NCBI GenBank assembly: GCA_947561585.1
Contig: CANNZV010002361.1
Location: forward strand, 1-64,000
Length of the DNA stretch: 64,000 bases
Reading direction: 5' to 3'
Source: Caprella mutica
Taxonomy: Eukaryota; Arthropoda; Malacostraca; Amphipoda; Caprellidae
The notes under the pieces are model-generated. The model saw only the letters and a list, made by a program, of their open reading frames with translations, was not told the origin of the DNA and did no database searches. The position numbers and the translations under genes are program-made. Each line of letters starts with the position of its first letter. The first letter of the stretch is position 1. Below, in pieces: positions 33,646 through 46,498 of this stretch.

Positions 33646-36432
33646 TAGGTAACAATAATATTGATTAATTAGAATTCTGAATTAAAAATCCTTGGGAATA
33701 TTCAAGAAATATTCCCTGAACATAATGTTTTCAAACTATCTTCTATAATTATATGGAATGTTGTGGGAACACTCTTGGATTATCGGATAACACTTTAAAT
33801 ATTACAAATATTATAAATATTACAAATATTACAATATTACAAATATTACAAATATTACAAATATTACAAATATTACAAATATTACGAATATTACGAATAT
33901 TACAAATATTACAAATATTCTTATAATTACAAATAATACTTGCAAAGTATTAAAGAAAAAACCTCTGAACATAACTATATGCATACAATATTCTACAATA
34001 TAATGGAATGTAGAACATTCCTGGATTATCGGTAAAACTTAAAATAATTCTATTGTTTTACCGATAATTCAGGAATGTTCCCTGAACATTCCATTTAATT
34101 ATAGAAGATCGTATGAATATGCTAATATTGAGGGAATATTCCTTTGGTACTCAAATGATATACTAAAATGTTAGAATTATTTAAAGTATCTTCTGATAAC
34201 CCAGGAATATTCCTTGAAGATTCCATTTACTAGTAGAATATTGTTTGCATCTATACTTATGTTATGGAAATTCTCCTCAAGAAATCCATTTATTTAGTTT
34301 AATCATTTAAAGTATTCTCCGATAATCCACGAATATTCAATAAAAATTCCACTTAATTGTAAAATATAGAATAAATAAACTTATATTCAGGGAATATTCC
34401 TTGAATACTCAATTGAAATTGTTGATTATTAGAATTATTTAAAGTATTATCCGATAATCCAAGAGTGTTCTATAAACATTCCATTAAATTGTTCGAAAAT
34501 CTTATGTTCAGGGAATATTCCTTGAATACTCTCAGGGAAGAGTTTAATGTTTAGAATTATTTTCAGTTTTTCCAATAATCCAGGAATGTTCCCTGAATAA
34601 TCCATTAAATTGTAGAAGATAGTTCGAAAATCATATGTTCAGGAAATATTCTTTGAATATTCCCAAGGAAGAGATGAATGTTTAGAATTATTTTCACTTT
34701 TTCCAATAATCCAGGAATGTTCCCTAAATATTCCATTAAATTGTAGAAAATAGTTTGAAAATCTTATGTTCTTGGAATATTCCTTGAATACTCCCAAGGA
34801 AGAGAAGAATGTTTAGAATTATTTAAAGTATTATCCGATAATTCAGGGATGTTCCCTAAACATTCCATTAAATTGTAGAAAATAGGTTGAAAATCTTATG
34901 TTCAGGGAATATTCCTTGAATACTCCCAAGGAAGAGATGGGTGTTTAGAATTATTTAAAGTATTATCCGATAATCCAGGGATGTTCCCTGAACATTTCAT
35001 TAAATTGTAGAAGATAGTTCGAAAATCTTACGTTCAGGGAATATTCCTTGAATACTCCCATGGAAGAGATGAATATTTAGATTTATTTTCAGTTTCTCCA
35101 ATATTCCAGGAATGTTCCCTAAATATTCCATTAAATTGTAGAAGATAGTTCGAAAATCTTATGTTCAGGGAATATTCCTCGAATACTCCCAAGGAAGAGA
35201 TGAATGTTTAGAATTATTTTCAGTTTTTCTGATAATCAAGGAATGTTCCCTAAATATTCCATTTAATTGTAGAAGATAGTTCGAAAACCATTTGTTTCAG
35301 GGAATATTCCTTGAATACTCCCATGGAAGAGATGAATGTTTAGAATTATTTAAAATATTATCCGATAATCCAGGAATGTTCCCTAAATATTCCATTAAAT
35401 TGTAGAAGATAGTTTGAAAATCTTACGTTCAGGGAATATTCCTTGAATACTCCCAAGGAAGATATGGATGTTTAGAATTATTTTCAGTTTTTCCAATAAT
35501 CTAGGAATGTTCCCTAAACTTTCCATTAAATTGTAAAATATAGTTCGAAAATCTTATATTCGGGGTATATTCCTTGAATACTCCCAAGGAAGAGATGAAT
35601 GTTTAGAATTATTTTCAGTTTTTCCAATAATCCAGGAATGTTCCCTAAATATTCCATTAAATTTTAGAAGATAGTTTGAAAATCTTATGTTCAGGGAATA
35701 TTCCTTGAATACTCCCAAGGAAGAGAAGAATATTTAGGATTATTTAAAGTATTATCCGATAATCCAAGAATGTTCCCTAAACATTTCATTGAATTGTAGA
35801 ATATAGGTTGAAAATCTTATGTTCAGGGAATATTCCTTGAATACTCCCTAGGAAGAGATGAATGCTTATAATTATTTAAAGTATTATCCGATAATCCAGG
35901 AATGTTCCCTAAACATTCCATTAAATTGTAGAAGATAGTTCGAAAATTTCATGTTCAGGGAATATTCCTTGAATACTCCCATGGAAGAGATGAATGTTTA
36001 GGATTATCTTCAATTTTTCCAATAATCCAGGAATGTTCCCTAAATATTTCATTAAATTGTAGAAGATAGTATGAATAAACATATGTTCAGGGAATATCCC
36101 TCGAATACTCCATTGAAATACTTTATTGGTAGAATTATGTAAAGGTTGGTCAATATTCAGGGAATGTTCCCTGAATATTCCATAAAAGATTCGAAAATGG
36201 AATAAATTTACTGATGTTCAGCGAGTATTCCCTGAACATTCATAAAAATGAATTTACATGTTATGAATTTAATGAGCTTGATGGAACATTCCCTGAATAT
36301 TCAATTGGAATTATATTCCATTCTTATGTTCCAGGAAGATTCCGGGAGCATCAGTATGGAATGTGGGAATATTGGGGAACATTAAATCCGAATGGAACAT
36401 TCCCGGAATATTCAAATGTTACCTGGGAAATA
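33646..36432. repeat. 131-132-bp satellite-like block with inverted ends (copy B)
   Basis: The phrase gttcagggaatattccttga recurs at 34506, 34637, 34768, 34900, 35032, 35163, 35294, 35427, 35558, 35689, 35821, 35953 and 36085, a period of 131-133 bp. Each unit holds ggaatattcc and ggaatgttcc dyads. The flanks are more degenerate. A 9-bp microsatellite (aatattaca) lies at 33797-33920. The block begins near ctaggtaaca (33646) and ends aaatgttacctgg (near 36432), similar to copy A at 25128-26057. Confidence 0.85.
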
Positions 36433-37155
36433 CAACCTGTAGATCTATGAAGAGGAAGGTGTGAACGAGTGGAGATACAGTGACCTGGTGTAGAATATGC
36501 AGGTAATGTTTTATGAGCACCTAAATTCATCATGGATTTCAGAGACGTGAGAGTTGACAGAAATATATTACTCTAAATTTATGAGCTTTACCAATTTCAG
36601 TAAAAACAAGTTATCTTTAAGAAGTTAATATATTCACTATACTACACTTTACTCATAGTATTTAAATATCGAAACATTCGCCATTATTTTTCTTCCTTTT
36701 TTAGAATATGAAAATGTCAGCAATCTTATTTTTTTTAAACTATTCATGATTGGAATGATTTACCAATCGAATTTAGGGATATAGAATCATACGACATTTT
36801 AATATGAAAATTGAAGAAATACCTCCTCACTCAAACTACGTTTATATTTATTGTATAAAGCAGTGAATGTAGTACTCTGTAATTAATTCAAATAATGTAC
36901 TTTTTCTTTAGTTTAGAATATTTTTTTGTAGATTGTATATATAAAGTTTCTTTACCTCCATTGATAAATAAAATTAAAATCAGACTATATATTTCGCCCC
37001 GAATGACCTTTATAGGCTTGAAAAAAAAATTAAACGTGAATGAACATTCAAATTTGAGAATCATTTCTCAATTGGGAAACAATTACGTATCTATTTAGTA
37101 TTAACATTAAAAGTCCATAGCTGATAATCCACGTTAAATATGACCAACGAATGTT
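36433..37155. other. No gene recognised
   Basis: Unique AT-rich sequence between two tandem blocks; nothing identifiable. Confidence 0.6.
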
Positions 37156-40100
37156 CCCAATGCTGCATGTCTAATTGTCTATTTTTCTATTGTCTAATTG
37201 TATATTGTCTAATTGTCTATGGACTATTGTCTAATTATCTATTGTTTAATTGTCTATTGTCTAATTGTCTATTGTCTAATTGTCTATTGTCTAATTGTCT
37301 ATTGTCTAATTGTCTATTGTCTAATTGTCTATTGTCTAATTGTCTATTGTCTAATTATCTATTGTCGAATTGTCTATTGTCGAATAATTATTGTCTATTG
37401 TCTAATTGTCTATTGTCTAATTGTCTATTGTCTAATTGTCTATTGTCTAATTGTTTATTGTCTTATTGTCTATTGTCTAATTGTCTATTGTCTATTGTCT
37501 AATTGTCTATTGTCTAATTGTCTATTGTCCAATTGTCTATTGTCTAATTGTCTATTGTCTAATTGTCTATTGACTAATTGTCTATTGTCTAATTGTCTAT
37601 TGTCTAATTGTCTATTGTCTATTGTCTAATTGTCTATTGTCTAATTGTCTATTGTCTAATTGTCTATTGTTTAATTGTCTATTGTCTAATAATTGTCTAT
37701 TGTCTAATTGTCTATTGTCTAATTGTCTATTGTCTAATTGTCTATTGTCTAGATGTCTATTGTTTAATTGTCTAATTGTCTATTGTCTAATTGTCTATTG
37801 TCGAATTTTCTATTGTCTATTTGTCTATTGTGTAATTGTCTATTATAGTCTAATTGTCTATTGTCGAATTTTCTATTGTCTAATTTTCTATTGTCTAATT
37901 GTATATTATCGAATTGTCTATTGTCTAATTGTCTATTGTCTAATTGTCTATTGTCTAATTGTCTAATTGTCTAATTGTCTATTGTCTAATAATTGTCTAT
38001 TGTCTATTTGTCTGATTGTCTATTGTCTAATTGTCTATTGTCTAATTGTCTTTTGTCTAATTGTCTATTGTCTAATAATTGTTTAATTGTCTATTATCTA
38101 ATTATCTATTGTCTAATTGTCTATTGTTTAATTGTCTATTGTCTAATTGTCTATTGTCTAATTGTCTATTGTCTAATTGTCTATTGTTTAATTGTATATT
38201 GTCTAATTGTCTATTGTCTAATTGCCTATTGTCTAATTGTCTAATTGTCTATTGTCTAATAATTGTCTATTGTCTATTTGTCTAATTGTTTATTGTCTAA
38301 TTGTCTATTGTCCAATTGTTTATTGTCTAATTGTCTATTGTCCAATTGTCTATTGTCTAATTGTCTATTGTCCAATTGTCTATTGTCCAATTGTCTATTG
38401 TCTAATTGTCTTTTGTCTAATTGTCTATTGTCTAATAATTGACTATTGTTTAATTGTCTATTGTCTAATTGTCTATTGTCTAATTGTCTATTGTCTAATT
38501 GTCTATTGTCTAATTGTATATTGTCTAATTGTCTATTGTCTAATTGTCTATTGTCTAATTGTCTATTGTCTAATTGTCTATTTTCTAATTGTCTATTGTC
38601 TAATTGTCTATTGTCGAATTGTCTATTGTCTAATTGTCTATTGTCTAATTGTTTATTGTTTATTGTTTAATTGTCTAATTGTCTATTGTCTAATTGTCTA
38701 TTGTCTAATTGTCTATTGTCTAATTGTCTATTTTCTAATTGTCTATTGTCTAATTGTCTATTGTCTAATTGTCTATTGTCTAATTGTCTATTTTCTAATT
38801 GTCTATTGTCTAATTGTCTATTGTCGAATTGTCTATTGTCTAATTGTCTATTGTCTAATTGTTTATTGTTTATTGTTTAATTGTCTAATTGTCTATTGTC
38901 TAATTGTCTATTGTCTAATTGTCTATTGTCTAATTGTCTATTGTCTAATTGTCTATTTTCTAATTGTCTATTGTCTAATTGTCTATTGTCTAAGTTTCTA
39001 TTGTCTAATTGTCTATTGTCTAATTGTCTATTGTCTAATTGTCTATTGTCTATTGTCTAATTGTCTATTGTCTAATTGTCTATTGTCCAATTGTCTATTG
39101 TCTAATTGTCTATTGTCTAATTGTCTATTGTCTAATTGTCTATTGACTAATTGTCTATTGTCTAATTGTCTATTGTCTAATTGTCTATTGTCTATTGTCT
39201 AATTGTCTATTGTCTAATTGTCTATTGTCTAATTGTCTATTGTTTAATTGTCTATTGTCTAATAATTGTCTATTGTCTAATTGTCTATTGTCTAATTGTC
39301 TATTGTCTAATTGTCTATTGTCTAGATGTCTATTGTCTAATTGTCTAATTGTCTATTGTCTAATTGTCTATTGTCGAATTTTCTATTGTCTATTTGTCTA
39401 TTGTGTAATTGTCTATTATAGTCTAATTGTCTATTGTCGAATTTTCTATTGTCTAATTTTCTATTGTCTAATTGTATATTATCGAATTGTCTATTGTCTA
39501 ATTGTCTATTGTCTAATTGTCTATTGTCTAATTGTCTAATTGTCTAATTGTCTAATTGTCTATTGTCTAATAATTGTCTATTGTCTATTTGTCTGATTGT
39601 CTATTGTCTAATTGTCTATTGTCTAATTGTCTTTTGTCTAATTGTCTATTGTCTAATAATTGTTTAATTGTCTATTATCTAATTATCTATTGTCTAATTG
39701 TCTATTGTTTAATTGTCTATTGTCTAATTGTCTATTGTCTAATTGTCTATTGTCTAATTGTCTATTGTCTAATTGTATATTGTCTAATTGTCTATTGTCT
39801 AATTGTCTATTGTCTAATTGCCTATTGTCTAATTGTCTAATTGTCTATTGTCTAATAATTGTCTATTGTCTATTTGTCTAATTGTTTATTGTCTAATTGT
39901 CTATTGTCCAATTGTTTATTGTCTAATTGTCTATTGTCCAATTGTCTATTGTCTAATTGTCTATTGTCCAATTGTCTATTGTCCAATTGTCTTTTGTCTA
40001 ATTGTCTATTGTCTAATAATTGACTATTGTTTAATTGTCTATTGTCTAATTGTCTATTGTCTAATTGTCTATTGTCTAATTGTCTATTGTCTAATTGTAT

Positions 40101-42300
40101 ATTGTCTAATTGTCTATTGTCTAATTGTCTATTGTCTAATTGTCTATTGTCTAATTGTCTATTTTCTAATTGTCTATTGTCTAATTGTCTATTGTCTAAT
40201 TGTCTATTGTCGAATTGTCTATTGTCGAATTGTCTATTGTCTAATTGTCTATTGTCTAATTGTTTATTGTTTATTGTTTAATTGTCTAATTGTCTATTGT
40301 CTAATTGTCTATTGTCTAATTGTCTATTGTCTAATTTTCTATTTTCTAATTGTCTATTGTCTAATTGTCTATTGTCTAATTGTCTATTGTCTAATTGTCT
40401 ATTTTCTAATTGTCTATTGTCTAATTGTCTATTGTCGAATTGTCTATTGTCTAATTGTCTATTGTCTAATTGTTTATTGTTTATTGTTTAATTGTCTAAT
40501 TGTCTATTGTCTAATTGTCTATTGTCTAATTGTCTATTGTCTAATTGTCTATTGTCTAATTGTCTATTTTCTAATTGTCTATTGTCTAATTGTCTATTGT
40601 CTAAGTTTCTATTGTCTAATTGTCTATTGTCTAATTGTCTATTGTCTAATTGTCTATTGTCTAATTGTCTATTGTCTAATTGTCTATTGTCTAATTGTCT
40701 ATTGTCTAATTGTCTATTGTCTAATTGTCTAATTGTCTATTGTCTAATTGTCTATTGTCTAATTGTCTATTGTCTAATTGTCTAAATGTCTATTGTCTAA
40801 TTGTCCATTGTCTAATTGTCTATTGTCTAATTGTCCATTGTCTAATTGTCTATTGTCTGATTGTCTATTGTCTGGTTGTCTATTGTCTAATTGTCTATTG
40901 TCTAATTGTCTATTGTCTAATTGTCTATTGTCTAATTGTCTATTGTCTAATTGTCTATTGTCTTATTGTCTATTGTCTAATTGTCTATTGTCTAATTGTC
41001 TATTGTCTAATTGTCTATTGTCTAATTGTCTATTGTCTAATTGTCTAATTGTCTATTGTCTAATTGTCTATTGTCTAATTGTCTAATGTCTATTGTCTAA
41101 TTGTCTATTGTCTAATTGTCTATTGTCGAATTGTCTATTGTCGAATTGTCTACTGTCTGATTGTCTATTGTCTAATTGTCTATTGTCTAATTGTATATTG
41201 TCTAATTGTCTAATTGTCAATTGTCTAATTGTCAATTGTCTAATTGTCAATTGTCTAATTGTCTAATTGTCTATTGTCTAATTGTCTATTGTCTAATTAT
41301 CCATTGTCTAATTGCTTATTGTCTAATTGTCTATTGTCTAATTGCCTATTGTCTAATTGTCTATTGTCTAATTGTCTATTGTCTAATTGTCTATTGTCTA
41401 ATTGTCTATTGTCTAATTGTCTATTGTCTAATTGTCTATTGTCTAATTGTCTATTGTCTAAATGTCTATTGTCTAATTGTCTATTGTCTAATTGTCTATT
41501 GTCTAATTGTCTATTGTCTAATTGTCTATTGTCTGATTGTCTATTGTCTAATTGTCTATTGTCTAATTGTCTATTGTCTAATTGTCTATTGTCTAATTGT
41601 CTATTGTCTAATTGTCTATTGTCTAATTGTCTATTGTCTAATTGTCTATTGTCTGATTGTCTATTGTCTAATTGTCTATTGTCTAATTGTATATTGTCTA
41701 ATTGTCTATTGTCTAATTGTCTATTGTCTAATTGTCTATTGTCTAATTGTATATTGTCTAATTGTCTATTGTCTAATTGTCTATTGTCTGATTGTCTATT
41801 GTCTAATTGTCTATTGTCTAATTGTCTATTGTCTAATTGTCTATTGTCTAATTGTCTATTGTCTAATTGTCTATTGTCTAATTGTCTATTGTCTAATTGT
41901 ATATTGTCTAATTGTCTATTGTCTAATTGTATATTGTCTAATTGTCCATTGTCGAATTGTCTATTGTCGAATTGTCTATTGTCTAATTGTCTATTGTCTA
42001 ATTGTCTATTGTCTGATTGTCTATTGTCTAATTGTCTATTGTCTGATTGTCTATTGTCTAATTGTCTATTGTCTAATTGTCTATTGTCTAATTGTCTATT
42101 GTCTAATTGTCTATTGTCTAATTGTCTATTGTCTAATTGTATATTGTCTAATTGTCTATTGTCGAATTGTCTATTGTCTAATTGTCTATTGTCTAATTGT
42201 CTATTGTCTAATTGTCTATTGTCTAATTGTCTATTGTCTGATTGTCTATTGTCTAATTGTCTATTGTCTAATTGTCTATTGTCTAATTGTGTATTGTCTA
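37156..42300. repeat. 15-bp minisatellite array, main part
   Basis: Over 300 units of attgtctattgtcta with scattered variants (gtcg, gtcc, tttt, aataatt). Very long open frames on both strands follow from the 15-bp period (5-residue repeats such as LSNCL or LIVYC) and are not genes. Rare variants show a higher-order duplication of about 1.56-1.61 kb. Confidence 0.97.
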
Positions 42301-43150
42301 AATTGAAAAACTTAACTGCGTTTTTCATTAATTTTAATAATAAATTGTAAAGTCACTATTTCTCAAATCTTGTGGAAGGGAGAGTGTTCTTATTAGTTGA
42401 AATTACTCAAAAACGAGATTTCTGTTAGTAACTCTAAATAGATATAGTTGGCAACACTTCTCCATTCCACAAGAGTCAAACTCATCATTCTACAAGCTTA
42501 TACCAGCAGATCAGATTCTGCCGTCTTAAAGCAAGGTGATGAGTCCATCTGCCACAGTTTGAGCACAGTTAGTCGGGGGAAATCGAAGGTAGCCCTATCT
42601 TCTGGTTTACACTGACGGCAGTTCCAGCCATACTTGGTGTCTACTAGAGAACGGAGGAGAGGCCTGGGGTTGAGCGTAGTCTTCGAACACTTTGTCAGAC
42701 GCATTTATAAACCATAGGTGAGCTACTCATGGTCGAGAGTAGTACTTACCTGTATTATGCAGTCTTATACTCTCATTACTAGCTAGGTGAACCATTATAA
42801 GATTAATACTTTCCACAAGATTTTAGGAGTGAATGGTGACTATTTTTCTATGTAATTTTTCATTTTCTAATTCAGATTTCTGATTTATTTCTAGATTCAA
42901 ATTAAGGAGAAGCAACTGGTCAAAGAGTGGGGCGACCACAGATTCCCACTTCTTTATTCGGGGAACTTTACGGCATTTTCACATTAATAATTCAAAAGAA
43001 CACTCTCAATAGGTTTTTGTAAATAAATGTAGGTAGTTTTTTTTTGTGTGTAATTTAGTTAAAAATATATAATAGTATTAAAATTGTGCCGTGATTTATT
43101 CCTTCGAAAGCCAGTTGTAGTCAGTAGTATTTTTTATCTACTTTTTCCAA
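42301..43150. other. Unique interruption in the 15-bp array
   Basis: About 850 bp of non-repetitive, locally GC-richer sequence. A perfect 12-bp inverted pair, gagagtgttctt at 42380-42391 and aagaacactctc at 42996-43007, lies inside it and may mark a 628-bp inserted element. No clear target duplication was found. The 68-codon minus-strand frame at 42498-42704 is unrecognised. Confidence 0.5.
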
Positions 43151-43795
43151 TTCTAATTGTCTATTGTCTATTGTCTAATTGTCTATTGTCTAATTGTCTA
43201 TTGTCTAATTGTCTATTGTCTAATTGTCTTATTGTCTATTGTCTAATTGTCTAATTGTCTATTGTCTAATTGTCTATTGTCTAATTGTCTATTGTCTAAT
43301 TGTCTATTGTCTAATTGTCTAATTGTCTATTGTCTAATTGTCTATTGTCTAATTGTCTATTGTCTAATTGTCTATTGTCTAATTGTCTATTGTCTAATTG
43401 TCTATTGTCTAATTGTCTATTGTCTAATTGTCTATTGTCTAATTGTCTGATTGTCTAATTGTCTATTGTCTAATTGTCTATTGTCTGATTGTCTATTGTC
43501 TGATTGTCTATTGTCTAATTGTCTATTGTCTAATTGTCTGATTGTCTAATTGTTTATAGTTTAATTGTGTATATTGTCTGATTGTCTGATTGTCTATTGT
43601 CTAATTGTCAATTGTCTATTGTCAATTGTCTAATTGTCTAATTGTCTAATTGTCTAATTGTCTATTGTCTAATTGTCTATTGTCTAATTGTCTATTGTCT
43701 AATTGTCTATTGTCTAATTGTCTATTGTCTAATTGTCTATTGTCTAATTGTCTATTGTCTAATTCTCTATTGTCTAATTGTCTATCATCTACTGA
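43151..43795. repeat. 15-bp minisatellite array, distal part
   Basis: The same attgtctattgtcta unit and orientation as the main array, with more taattgtctaattg (10-bp) slips. It ends at ctatcatctactgatt. Confidence 0.96.
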
Positions 43796-45255
43796 TTAAT
43801 TTTGAAATAGAAAATTCATCACTTTTCACAACCCAGTGTAAATTCACCCTCATTCACATGTCCACCTTATTTTGGGGACAAACAAACACAGGCACAATAA
43901 TCTAAATTTCATACACTGAACAGAATTTGCATCATATCATGAAGCCATATTTCTTATTCGATTCATGTCTCATTTCAACAAAAGAAGAAGCAAGTAATGA
44001 GAGTTATCAATAATTCCGTCAACTACTCCATTTTCTTCATCGATTCGGTTCAAAGTGAAGAGACATAAGACACGTTTCAATTACATATTTTGAATATATA
44101 TATTAAAGCTATTCATTGGAAGATGAAACTCATCAGAGAAAAAAAATACTAAAATTGGAAGAAACAAATGTAGGTGATTATTCAATATGAGTCTAAACTA
44201 ATCTAATAATACCAACCAATAATGTTGACAATCACAAAAGATATGAAAGTATCATTAAATGGTTTTATCCTCCTATGAAATAATATGCTTATGAAATATT
44301 TCAGAAACAGTCCATGATAACACTATTACTGCCACCATTCTGCACTTTATTCTCCATATTCATTCAAATTCAGATATTCCCATTGAATTTAATATTGTAC
44401 CATCAATTAATTCGATCTTTACGATCTCTGTCCCATTCCACTAACTGCCCCTCAACTTAGTTTCCAAGCCGTCGAGTTCGAGAGAAATTGCAGTAATTTT
44501 CAACCCATTCTAAACCAGAATGTTATGCGAGCAGAATCTAGTAGGAAAGTACCAGTTATAAGCTTTTGAATATATCAGAGAGGGACAGTGAATTTAACTT
44601 ACCGAAATTTGGGCTATCTATTGGAGGTGTCAGCAATTTGGTGTAACCAATTATGTGATAAACATTATATTTTTCACTTTTACAAAGCTACATATTGGAA
44701 TGCGTTATTTTCATTCATAGAATAAGGAGTTTCTAATTTTGAGGACGCCGAAAAAAAAAATAAACGTTCACCTTAGTCAGAATGATCGTGGAATGTATTA
44801 TAATATTCTGAATAGATTGGTTTAGAAAATATTCGGTTACTACTAGAACTATGATGTGCAATGTAATTCACTACCAAAATACCTATCGAAGGATTTATTT
44901 TGATCACGTATTCCATTTTGCAATGATAATGCTCTAAATAGCGAGTAATAAATTGTTTTCGAGACAATGATTTAATTGGAGATGTTGTGTTGCTGACTGA
45001 GAGGGTCACAGGAATTAGAAACATGCAAGAGAAGCTACTGAGATTCGTGAAGCCATTCTAATCGAATTGTTAATTTGCTAGTTAATCTCATCAACCGAAC
45101 AGTGATTAATAATATATGTACTTGAAAGAGCATAACATCACAGTGCTTGAATATAAAGGGGCTGGATAAGAAAATGAGAACCCTAACATTTTGAGATAAC
45201 TATACTACATATAGCAAAGAATTTCATACTTTTTGCCTATTGAAAATATGTGATG
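43796..45255. other. No gene recognised
   Basis: AT-rich sequence without identifiable frames or repeats. Confidence 0.6.
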
Positions 45256-45257
45256 TA

Positions 45258-46496
45258 CAGGGTGGGGCGTAAGTTTGGAAGCAAATGAAAGTGCATATTA
45301 TAATCCAACGAAAAATATATTTAATAATTTACAGTTATGTATTATTACATAAGGGTTTTAAGAATTCAAAAATCATAAATTTATTCAAAATGTCCCCCCT
45401 TGTTTTTAATAACTGCCTCAAATCTCCTCCGAACTCCTCCTACTGCGGCACGCAACTGTCCAAGATCACTGGAGCGAACGCTTTAAATCATCCACACTGC
45501 GATGGAATTTACCACAGGCCTTTGATTCAAGAATGGACCATACCGAAAAGTCCATAGGATTAACATCTGGGGAGCAGGGAAGCCACATTTCTTTAGACCA
45601 AAACCGTGGAAGATGGTCATGGCACCAGTTTTGAGTGACATTTGCAGTATGTGAAGTCGCGCCGTCTTGCTGAAATGTCCATAGAGTGTCATTACCGAAG
45701 TGATCCTTAGCTGACTCCAACATTGGCGTCAAAATATTCTCAATATAACATTTAGCATTGATTTTGGCGCCTTGTTCCACAAAAATTATAGGAGATCTCC
45801 AAGTTTCTGAAACGCCGGCCCAGACCATTACTGAAGCAGGTTTCATGGTTCTGTGGACAGTTTTTTGGTTGTATGGGATGTCTTTTGCACTTTTACCAAT
45901 TATTCTGTCATTCCTCCGGTTGTGAGCCATTTCCACTGTGAAAATTTTTTCGTCAGACAAAACAATTTCACCAGCCGTGCCAGTCTTAAATTCTCTCAGA
46001 AGTAATTTGCTTCTCTCCAATCTCTTTTTCTTTACAGCTTCTGACAGAGTCTGTGTCTTTTGGAGAATGAAAGAGGTCATCTTTAGGTCTTCTTTGACAA
46101 CTCTTCTCATTGTTCAGGGACTCACATTAGCTGTTTTGGCTAACAATCGTATTGACCTTTTTGGGTTCCTCCTGATTTTCTCTCGGGTACATTTTATCAG
46201 TTGTTTGGTTCTTGGACGATCAGTCAAGTCTCCTCTCTCACTTCCAACCAGTCGATCTCGCTATTGAGAGAGTCTTTGAAATGACGGAATCTGACTTCCC
46301 GGCACGGTGTAGAACAATAATGGCTTCTCTTTTGTCTGACATTTTTGAATTGACTAATCTTTTGTAAAAAATAACACTGGCACGTCATAATGTAGTGTCT
46401 CTACTATAGTTCAAACCCTATCACCTACTTAGGAACTTATTTTTAGGAATTATATTAATGTTTGAAAAATTGCTTCCAAACTTACGCCCCACCCTG
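45258..46496 (-). mobile_element. Mariner-like DD37D transposon with perfect ends
   Basis: 1,239 bp bounded by TA. The terminal inverted repeats are 27 bp and identical by eye: 45258-45284 starts cagggtggggcgtaagtttg, and 46470-46496 is its complement. It contains a broken transposase on the minus strand. Perfect ends with a decayed gene suggest a copy that could still be moved by another source of transposase. Confidence 0.93.
45381..46342 (-). pseudogene. Mariner-family transposase (DD37D), inactivated
   Basis: Begins at ATG 46340-46342, runs through a helix-turn-helix-like start, then breaks: a frameshift near 46230-46250, an in-frame TGA at 46114-46116, and a second frameshift near 45466. 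The longest intact part (46110 to 45466, 214 residues) carries the catalytic core: D in LSDEKIF, D in FQQDGATSHTA and D in SPDVNPMDFSVW, with 37 residues between the last two, as in the maT/mori group. After the last frameshift the expected C-terminus (RRRFEAVIKNKGGHFE) is recognisable, ending at 45381. It cannot make a full protein. Confidence 0.88.
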
Positions 46497-46498
46497 TA

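Noticed and set aside
41206..42350. Very long open frames on both strands (over 360 codons) in the 15-bp array
   Set aside because: A unit length divisible by three with no stop in the unit keeps frames open automatically; the peptides are pure 5-residue repeats with no start context or domain.
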